Positions 1-5,503 of a stretch of 6,777 bases of DNA are shown piece after piece; position 1 is the first letter of the stretch, and each line of letters opens with the position of its first letter. This DNA is from Candidatus Melainabacteria bacterium (GTDB lineage: Bacteria > Cyanobacteriota > Vampirovibrionia > Obscuribacterales > Obscuribacteraceae), in contig JACMKL010000755.1 of NCBI GenBank assembly GCA_014380105.1, positions 1 through 6,777 of the forward strand. Direction: 5' to 3'. The translations under genes and the position numbers were made by a program. The notes below the pieces were generated by a model. The model was not told the origin of the DNA. It made no database searches and saw only the letters and a list, made by a program, of their open reading frames with translations.

Positions 1-2739
1 AGTGGAGCGCATCTCCGGTCCTAGTGAAATTTCTGCGCCAGGAAAGCGCTTAAATGGAATTACAACTGATTTAACTGAAACATGTGGTGGCAAAAGTCGT
101 GGCGAAATTCCCAACTCAGAAAGACTCTTTCCAACCATAACTGCAGCTGCTAACTTTGCCCATGGCACGCCAGTTGCTTTCGAGACGAAAGGCACAGTGC
201 GACTAGCTCTTGGATTGACTTCCAAAATATATAATTCGTCGTCGCGTACAGCAAACTGAATATTCATCAAACCAATTACTTTTAGTTCTCTGGCGAGATC
301 GTTTGTAATTTTGCGGATCTCTTCGACGATTTTGAGTGAAATTGTTTGAGTCGGCAGGACACAGGTGCTGTCACCTGAGTGAATACCAGCTTCTTCGACG
401 TGTTCCATGATGCCTGCCACAATGGTGGCACGACCGTCTGAAATTGCATCCACGTCAATTTCAATGGCATTTTCCAAAAACTCATCGATCAAAACCGGTG
501 TTTTAGGAGAAACTTGGAATGAAGCTATCCATTTTGCTAATTCTTCTTCGCTATAAATGATTTGCATGCCGCGTCCACCGAGCACATAACTTGGACGAAC
601 GAGCACGGGGAAACCCACCTGGCGAGCCATTGTGTAAGCTTCTTCTGGAGACTTCGCAATTGCACCTTTTGGTTGGCGCAGTTTGAGCTGCTTGATCAAA
701 TCGCCAAAACGCTCGCGGTCTTCGGCGATATCAATTGACTCAACTGACGTGCCAAGAATTTTAAAGCCGCGCGCTTCCAATCCTTTAGCAATTTTGAGAG
801 GTGTTTGTCCGCCCAGTTGCACAATGATTCCGATTGGTTGTTCTACGTCACCAATACTAGTTACATCTTCAAGCGTGACTGGTTCGAAATAGAGGCGGTC
901 TGAAACGTCGTAGTCGGTCGAGACCGTTTCCGGATTGGAATTGACCATGACTGCTTCATAGCCCATCTCACGAAGCGCCATAGTGGCGTGTACGCAGCAA
1001 TAGTCGAACTCGATACCTTGACCAATACGGTTCGGTCCGCCACCAAGAATCATAATTCTTTGCTTGTCTGTTGGTGGCACTTCCGACTCTTTTTCATAAG
1101 TCGAATATAAGTACGGCGTGGTTGCTTGGAATTCGGCAGCACAAGTATCAATTGTTTTGTAAGCTGGCACCACATTTAGTTTCTTTCTATACGCATAGAC
1201 ATCATCTTCTTGCGACTTAGTCATTTCAGCTAATTGGAGGTCGCTAAATCCTTTGCGTTTCAATCTGAAAAGTTCTTCCGCGTCAATCTGCTCTATCGAG
1301 AGATTTTTTTCGCGTAGCTCTTTCGCTTCGTAATAGAGTTCGACTAGATTGTCGATAAACCATGGGTCACATGAAGTCAGGTCGACAATTTCGTCAGGTG
1401 AAATGCCGGCTTCCAGGGCTCCGATGATGTCGGTGATGCGGTGCGGACTTGGCACTGAAAGTCTTCTGCGCCATTCCCAAAAATCCGCTTTCATTCTTTG
1501 CGGCACGGCTGAAAATCCGGACAGACCAAGTTCTAATCCGCGCAGCGCCTTCTGAATTGCTTCCTGGAATGTCCGTCCGACTGCCATCACCTCGCCAACC
1601 GATTTCATTTGGGTGGTCAGTGTGGTATCGGCACCACGGAATTTCTCAAAATTAAAGCGTGGGATTTTTGCCACCACATAATCCAAAACTGGCTCAAATG
1701 AAGCCGGTGTGGTGCCGGTAATGTCGTTGGAAATTTCGTCTAGTGTCAGGCCGACAGCAAGTTTTGCGGCAATTTTGGCAATTGGATAACCGGTTGCTTT
1801 ACTGGCGAGAGCTGAAGAGCGGGATACGCGCGGGTTCATTTCGATAACAACAATTCGCCCGTCATCTTGGTTTATTCCAAACTGAATGTTTGAACCACCG
1901 GTTTCGACCCCAATGGCGCGAATGATTTTGATAGCGGCGTCTCGGAGAGCCTGATATTCTTTGTCGCTCAATGTCTGAATGGGGGCAACTGTGATTGAGT
2001 CACCCGTGTGAACACCCATCGCGTCAAAGTTTTCAATTCCGCAAATGATGACGACGTTGTCCAGACAATCTCGCATCACTTCCAGCTCGAATTCTTTCCA
2101 GCCGAGCACGCTTTCTTCCATCAAAATTTCGCTTACCGGACTGGCATTGAGCCCACCGAGTGCAATATCATGCAATTCTTCCTGGTTGTAGGCTATGCCA
2201 CCGCCCGCACCACCAAGTGTAAATGCCGGACGAATGATGATCGGATAGCCGAGCTCTTGAGCGAAGCGATCAATGTCGGACAAATTGCGCGCGATGCCTG
2301 ATTTTGGAACGAACAGTCCAATTTCGTGCATCTTATTTTTGAAAAGCTCTCTGTCTTCAGCCATCTGAATTGCTTCAAGCTTGGCTCCGATCAATTCCAC
2401 ATTGTGTTCTTTGAGAAAGCCTGACTCGGCTAATTCCACCGCGACGTTGAGGGCGGTCTGTCCACCCATCGTAGGAAGCAGCGCCTGTGGCTTCTCTACA
2501 AGGATTACCGCCATAGCCGTTTCTTTTGTGACCGGTTCTATATAAGTACTGTCGGCCACTTCCGGGTCGGTCATGATGGACGCCGGGTTAGAGTTGATTA
2601 GTACAACTTCGTAACCTTCCTCTCTGAGCGCCTTGCAGGCTTGGGTGCCCGAATAATCGAATTCACAGGCTTGCCCGATCGTGATCGGTCCGGCCCCTAA
2701 AACCAATATCTTTTTTATATCTGTGCGTTTTCCCTGCAT
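1..2739 (-). CDS. carB: Carbamoyl-phosphate synthase large subunit, 3'-truncated by window edge
   Basis: This subunit makes carbamoyl phosphate from bicarbonate, two ATP and ammonia passed from the glutaminase subunit CarA, feeding arginine and pyrimidine synthesis in the cytoplasm. The frame is open for 913 codons with no stop. The N-terminus (MQGKRTDIKKILVLGAGP) aligns with Escherichia coli CarB from memory, which fixes the ATG at 2739. A GGAAGAG ribosome site ends 4 bases upstream. The first ATP-grasp half shows the glycine loop LGGAGGG (about 175-181), HTGDS (H244) and the metal-binding EMNPR (E300, N302). A helical linker spans roughly 404-555. The second half starts near residue 562 (ILGGGPNRIGQ) and repeats the pattern with LGGRG (near 721), HSGDS and EVNPR. 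The visible part ends at GPEMRST, so about 150-160 residues are missing, including the allosteric MGS-like domain. No carA lies upstream; the next gene is divergent. No frameshift is visible. Confidence 0.97.
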   Translation of the reverse strand, partial: MQGKRTDIKKILVLGAGPITIGQACEFDYSGTQACKALREEGYEVVLINSNPASIMTDPEVADSTYIEPVTKETAMAVILVEKPQALLPTMGGQTALNVAVELAESGFLKEHNVELIGAKLEAIQMAEDRELFKNKMHEIGLFVPKSGIARNLSDIDRFAQELGYPIIIRPAFTLGGAGGGIAYNQEELHDIALGGLNASPVSEILMEESVLGWKEFELEVMRDCLDNVVIICGIENFDAMGVHTGDSITVAPIQTLSDKEYQALRDAAIKIIRAIGVETGGSNIQFGINQDDGRIVVIEMNPRVSRSSALASKATGYPIAKIAAKLAVGLTLDEISNDITGTTPASFEPVLDYVVAKIPRFNFEKFRGADTTLTTQMKSVGEVMAVGRTFQEAIQKALRGLELGLSGFSAVPQRMKADFWEWRRRLSVPSPHRITDIIGALEAGISPDEIVDLTSCDPWFIDNLVELYYEAKELREKNLSIEQIDAEELFRLKRKGFSDLQLAEMTKSQEDDVYAYRKKLNVVPAYKTIDTCAAEFQATTPYLYSTYEKESEVPPTDKQRIMILGGGPNRIGQGIEFDYCCVHATMALREMGYEAVMVNSNPETVSTDYDVSDRLYFEPVTLEDVTSIGDVEQPIGIIVQLGGQTPLKIAKGLEARGFKILGTSVESIDIAEDRERFGDLIKQLKLRQPKGAIAKSPEEAYTMARQVGFPVLVRPSYVLGGRGMQIIYSEEELAKWIASFQVSPKTPVLIDEFLENAIEIDVDAISDGRATIVAGIMEHVEEAGIHSGDSTCVLPTQTISLKIVEEIRKITNDLARELKVIGLMNIQFAVRDDELYILEVNPRASRTVPFVSKATGVPWAKLAAAVMVGKSLSELGISPRLLPPHVSVKSVVIPFKRFPGAEISLGPEMRST

Positions 2740-2766
2740 TTTTCTCTTCCGCTTGATCGGCACCCG

Positions 2767-2785
2767 GCGCCAAAATTTCTGGCGC
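2767..2785 (-). promoter_or_regulatory. Perfect inverted repeat in the carB leader
   Basis: GCGCCA at 2767-2772 and TGGCGC at 2780-2785 are exact reverse complements separated by 7 AT-rich bases. The element ends 27 bases before the carB ATG and lies outside the ribosome site (2744-2750). It could be a DNA operator with two half-sites or a 6-bp RNA stem in the carB leader. There is no U-run after the stem on the carB strand, so it does not look like an attenuator. The function is inferred only from position and symmetry. Confidence 0.4.
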
Positions 2786-3011
2786 AAAACACCTGGATCT
2801 TACAACCCTTGAGCCTCGAACCTAAACCCGTATGGGCTTATAACAAACAATTCGACACCAGAGAAAAAGATTTCATGCAAAAAAGGGAACTTTTCGCACT
2901 TGATATCGTTTTGAACTCCCTCGTCAGAGGCAAAAGTTAAGTAAGAGCAGTTGATGGCAGACTGCAAATAGCAAAGGCTGATTTTATTAGCCTCCTTCGT
3001 TTGAGGGGGGC

Positions 3012-3017
3012 AGGGGG
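3012..3017 (+). promoter_or_regulatory. G-run Shine-Dalgarno site of the hydrolase gene
   Basis: AGGGGG lies 5 bases before the ATG at 3023 and supports that start over the in-frame ATG at 3035, which would be 17 bases away. A second run of six G (3005-3010) lies just upstream. A GCCTCC stretch at 2990-2995 is complementary, allowing G-U pairs, to either G-run, so the leader might fold and partly cover the ribosome site. The folding is an inference. Confidence 0.6.
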
Positions 3018-3022
3018 ACCGT

Positions 3023-4099
3023 ATGTCTATAAGTATGCGTAAGCAGAGTGCTTCTCTGCTGGCGATTCTTTCTGGCAAGTTTTTGAGATTTTCTCTCTTG
3101 AGTCTGATTCTTTGCGCATCGGCTTCTGTGCCGACTCTTGCGCAAGTTACTCGTGAAGATGATGCAAATCTTGTCCATCATGTCGGACTTCCAGTCTATG
3201 AGTGGAAGAGCACGACCGAAGAGCCTAAAGCTGTTGCCGTTCTTGTTCATGGCTTGACCATGCACGGAGCTGTGTATGATTCGCTCGCCAGACACCTGGC
3301 TGACCAGGGCTATATCGTCCTGGCACCCGATTTGCACGGATACGGTCGTTGGACCAAACTGAATCACCAACAGAGCAAATGTGAGGACTGTGGCGCCGGC
3401 GTTTGCTATCAAAAAACACGTCGTGACCTCGTGTCACTCGTAGATTCTGTCAAAGATACCTATCCCAACCTGCCTCTTTATATGGTTGGTGAGAGCCTGG
3501 GCGCCGATATGGTCATGTACACGGCCGGACAACGTCCTAAAGTGATTGAGGGGATTGTCCTTTCGAGCCCAGCCATTAAACGCCGCCTTAATTTAGTGCC
3601 GCGCGTTTATAGAGATGTCTGCCTGATTGCCAATAACCCCTTCCGCCAAATCAACCTCATTCCTTATATGAAGTTGTTTGCTTCGGAAGACCCACGCATA
3701 ATTGATGAAGCAGTTAACGATCGTCTGGTCAGAAAGAAGCTGACCCCCTGGGATTTGCTTAAAACCATCCACACCCTCAGACCATCTTTGAGCTATGCGG
3801 AAAAAATCCCTAAATCCATGCCGGTACTCATTATTCAGGGCGACAAAGACCGCATGCTCAATTGCAATGCAGTGGTTAGCCTGGTGAAACATCTGCGCAC
3901 GGAAGACCGCACAGTCAAATGGTTTGCCAACCGTGGACACCTGCTTCTCGAAACTGCCTATTTGCAAGACGACACATTGAATGTTATTGATGGCTGGTTG
4001 AAAAACCACTTGAAAGACACGACTATGGTCCAGGCGTCTGTTCATGGAACCATCCAGGCTTCGAATTCCACTAACACCGTCGGCGCGCTCAACAACTAA
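3023..4099 (+). CDS. Exported alpha/beta hydrolase, monoacylglycerol lipase/lysophospholipase type
   Basis: A 358-residue serine hydrolase that probably cleaves an acyl ester of a lipid or similar substrate outside the cytoplasm; the true substrate cannot be read from the sequence. Residues 1-40 form a signal peptide: basic start (MRK, KF), hydrophobic core (LSLILCASAS) and likely cleavage at PTLA|Q. The fold then shows the oxyanion stretch VHGLTMHG (75-82), the nucleophile elbow GESLG (S158), a cap region (about 185-255, with the family-like FASEDP), the acid in QGDKD (D276) and the catalytic His in NRGH (H306). The whole layout fits the Hydrolase_4 family. Between the second strand and the elbow sits a cysteine cluster, CEDCGAGVC (C120, C123, C128), not typical of the family as I know it. 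The tail after about residue 333 is Ser/Thr/Asn-rich and beyond the fold. The gene stands alone, divergent from carB and convergent with the protease gene. Confidence 0.92.
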   Translation: MSISMRKQSASLLAILSGKFLRFSLLSLILCASASVPTLAQVTREDDANLVHHVGLPVYEWKSTTEEPKAVAVLVHGLTMHGAVYDSLARHLADQGYIVLAPDLHGYGRWTKLNHQQSKCEDCGAGVCYQKTRRDLVSLVDSVKDTYPNLPLYMVGESLGADMVMYTAGQRPKVIEGIVLSSPAIKRRLNLVPRVYRDVCLIANNPFRQINLIPYMKLFASEDPRIIDEAVNDRLVRKKLTPWDLLKTIHTLRPSLSYAEKIPKSMPVLIIQGDKDRMLNCNAVVSLVKHLRTEDRTVKWFANRGHLLLETAYLQDDTLNVIDGWLKNHLKDTTMVQASVHGTIQASNSTNTVGALNN

Positions 4100-4142
4100 T
4101 CAATCAAAATCGCAAACGCGTTTAAACATCATCGGGACTTTT

Positions 4143-4172
4143 GAAAGGCTAGCGCTTCGGTGTTAGCCTTTC
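4143..4172 (+). terminator. UUCG-capped hairpin between convergent genes
   Basis: GAAAGGCTA (4143-4151) and TAGCCTTTC (4164-4172) are perfect reverse complements. Inside them GCGC and GTGT add four more pairs on the plus strand (two of them G-U), closing on a C(UUCG)G tetraloop at 4156-4159. On the minus strand the two G-U pairs become A-C mismatches, so the structure favours transcripts of the hydrolase gene, whose stop is 43 bases upstream. No U-run follows on either strand, which weakens the call as a classical intrinsic terminator. It may instead protect the 3' end. The hairpin covers the protease stop codon and its last seven sense codons. Confidence 0.55.
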
Positions 4173-5297
4173 CATCAGGCGCGATTTCAAAACACCAGTT
4201 GCCGGTGGATTTGCATCGAATTTGTTTTGCAGGCTTGAAGGGGCGAACCTTTCCGGTGGACGCAAGAAGTCAAAGCCATTCTGATTGGCATTCGGGCGAG
4301 AGCTGATTACGGCGTTATTGGGAATCTCGTAGACTTTTGCTTCAGTAAGCATTCGGCGTACGTCTTCAATTGGAGTTGAGCCGGCCTGGCTATTTCGAGT
4401 GTCGGTCAGACCAATCACACCAATTGCTTTCCAATTGCGGTCAAGTAACGGACCGCCTGAATTGCCCGATTCGACTTTCAGGTCTGTCGAAATTACAGGT
4501 CTGTTCGGGTCTTCTCCGGGAAGCAAGCCTCCATCGATGCGCTGTCTGCCATTGCCGTCATACATTAAAGCCTGAAGAGTCAGTTTGCCGCGATAGCCAC
4601 CAGGGGCGAAACCCGCACCATCATTGGTGAAGAACATTTTGTTCTGGGCAAATTGAGTTGGAGTTTCACTACTGGTCGGTGACTGCCAACGCCCGCCCAC
4701 TGACAGAAACAGGTCATGAACACCTTTCGGATAGCCAAGTGCTGAGACGCGATCGCCTGGTTTTAAGTCGCTCGATTCAGCCATAGCAAGCGGTTTGAAT
4801 GTTTCGCCCGGCGCTCTCAAAATTCGTAGTACAGCTAGTTCTGATTTCGGGTCGAGCTTTTCGACTACGGCGTTATATTTTTTTCCGTCCGGCATTGTGA
4901 TGCCGACACCGCTTTCAACATTGTCTTTGACGACGTGATAGCCGGTCACAATCCGTCCATCTGTAGTGGCTACAAAGCCAGAGCCTGTCGAAGGGGTCCG
5001 AAGCGTGCTTCCTCCAGGACCAGGGACAATTGAAGATGCTTCTATTTGTACGACGCTGTCTTTAGCAGCTTTGTACTGTTTTACGATTTCAGAATTGGAT
5101 GCATAGGCAGTGCAGTCGGAGGGGTTGAAGCGATCACCCGGCAACTGGGTCGGAACTCTTTCAAAGCCTGGTGCGATTTTGCAGGTGTTTGGCACAGGCG
5201 CGGCAAGAACCGCATCGGCAAAAAGCTTGCTGCCGGTTTCGGCGCTTTCGGAATTTTTTTGTCCGGTCAAAAAGCCGGGAATTTCGAATTGACCCAA
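4149..5297 (-). CDS. Trypsin-like serine protease, HtrA/Deg-related, no PDZ domain
   Basis: A 382-residue protein (counted from a TTG start) with a chymotrypsin-fold protease domain at about 68-315. Visible landmarks are GSGFV (106-109), the His motif TGYHVV (H121), SELAVLRI (152-159), ALGYPKG (186-192) and the Ser motif GNSGGPL (S280). The usual catalytic Asp, in a DLAVL-type motif, is Glu here (E153, codon GAA). About 85 residues separate the ALGYP strand from GNSGG, longer than in typical HtrA proteins and rich in Gly, so an insertion is likely. After the domain there is only a Pro/Asn-rich tail with no PDZ, so protein quality control by the standard HtrA mechanism is uncertain. Two N-terminal cysteines (C39, C62) suggest a disulfide and life outside the cytoplasm, yet no signal peptide or membrane segment is present. 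A TAG lies in frame four codons upstream of the TTG, and no ATG is available. The gene ends 50 bases from the converging hydrolase gene. Confidence 0.87.
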   Translation of the reverse strand: MGQFEIPGFLTGQKNSESAETGSKLFADAVLAAPVPNTCKIAPGFERVPTQLPGDRFNPSDCTAYASNSEIVKQYKAAKDSVVQIEASSIVPGPGGSTLRTPSTGSGFVATTDGRIVTGYHVVKDNVESGVGITMPDGKKYNAVVEKLDPKSELAVLRILRAPGETFKPLAMAESSDLKPGDRVSALGYPKGVHDLFLSVGGRWQSPTSSETPTQFAQNKMFFTNDGAGFAPGGYRGKLTLQALMYDGNGRQRIDGGLLPGEDPNRPVISTDLKVESGNSGGPLLDRNWKAIGVIGLTDTRNSQAGSTPIEDVRRMLTEAKVYEIPNNAVISSRPNANQNGFDFLRPPERFAPSSLQNKFDANPPATGVLKSRLMERLTPKR

Positions 5298-5307
5298 ATC
5301 GCGTACA

Positions 5308-5311
5308 TCCT
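5308..5311 (-). promoter_or_regulatory. Possible ribosome site for the TTG start of the protease
   Basis: AGGA, read on the minus strand, ends 10 bases before TTG at 5297-5295. The spacing is on the long side, but this is the only purine-rich site near the start of the open frame, which is closed by TAG at 5312-5310. The ATG at 5308-5306 is out of frame and stops after 13 codons. The start is therefore a best guess. Confidence 0.35.
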
Positions 5312-5320
5312 ATTTGTATG

Positions 5321-5350
5321 TTTATGACTTTAAAGAACATAAAGAGTTAA
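5321..5350 (-). promoter_or_regulatory. Weak candidate promoter for the protease gene
   Basis: On the minus strand, TTAACT (5350-5345) and CATAAA (5326-5321) each match four of six consensus bases of a sigma-70 type promoter, with an 18-bp spacer. Transcription would begin near 5315, leaving about 20 bases before the TTG start. The region is AT-rich, so such a match can arise by chance. Confidence 0.2.
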
Positions 5351-5420
5351 GTCACTGGGATTTGTACGTATAGGAACAAGCTGACTCTTCGTCTGTCCTC
5401 TTCGGTAAGCAACCATTGAG

Positions 5421-5441
5421 GCGCCATTTAATCTGCGCCAT
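5421..5441 (+). repeat. Tandem pair of GCGCCAT upstream of xfp
   Basis: GCGCCAT occurs at 5421-5427 and again at 5435-5441, start to start 14 bp. The pair ends 4 bp before the candidate -35 box of xfp, a place where a regulator could bind. The core GCGCCA also forms the inverted repeat in the carB leader. The repeat is seen directly; the regulatory role is inferred. Confidence 0.4.
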
Positions 5442-5445
5442 GAAC

Positions 5446-5473
5446 TTGGTAGCTAGAATGTCTGCTTTATATG
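5446..5473 (+). promoter_or_regulatory. Candidate promoter for xfp
   Basis: TTGGTA (5446-5451) and TATATG (5468-5473) each match four of six consensus bases and are 16 bp apart. Transcription would begin near 5480, giving a leader of about 24 bases that holds the ribosome site at 5493-5500. Position and spacing are good and the sequence match is moderate. Confidence 0.3.
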
Positions 5474-5503
5474 CGCCCAGTATTCCTTGTCCAAAGGTGA
5501 ACA

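Larger units (their letters stand above)
2740..3022. other. Divergent intergenic region between carB and the hydrolase gene
   Basis: These 283 bp must carry the start signals of both flanking genes. On the minus strand, TATAAG at 2842-2837 could be a -10 box for carB, which would give a leader of roughly 90 bases, but no good -35 lies 16-18 bp before it. On the plus strand, TTGAAC at 2911-2916 resembles a -35 box without a good partner, and TATTAG at 2985-2990 resembles a -10 box without one. I therefore call no promoter here. The region also holds the carB leader inverted repeat and the G-rich ribosome site of the hydrolase, listed separately. I see no tRNA, riboswitch or credible small gene. 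Confidence 0.6.

Noticed and set aside
2008..2301. Plus-strand 97-codon frame within carB
   Set aside because: It lies opposite the conserved first ATP-grasp half of carB and is explained by it.
2947..2965. GCAGT/ACTGC inverted repeat upstream of the hydrolase gene
   Set aside because: Only five pairs with a nine-base loop, expected by chance in a region of this length.
2800..3078. Minus-strand 92-codon open frame between carB and the hydrolase gene
   Set aside because: It needs a TTG start inside the hydrolase signal-peptide region, has no ribosome site I can see, and its protein resembles nothing known. It is most likely chance.
3593..4045. 150-codon open frame antisense to the hydrolase gene
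   Set aside because: It is a shadow of a gene whose catalytic motifs are intact on the other strand; the translated protein has no family features.
4114..4123. AAACGCGTTT palindrome after the hydrolase stop codon
   Set aside because: Too short and without a U-run or partner copies; nothing supports a function.
5254..5340. Alternative N-terminus of the protease from an ATG at 5340 in another frame, joined by slippage at the A7 run
   Set aside because: The peptide (MFFKVINIQIGC...) is not a good signal peptide, its cysteine is not in a proper lipobox, and no ribosome site precedes it.
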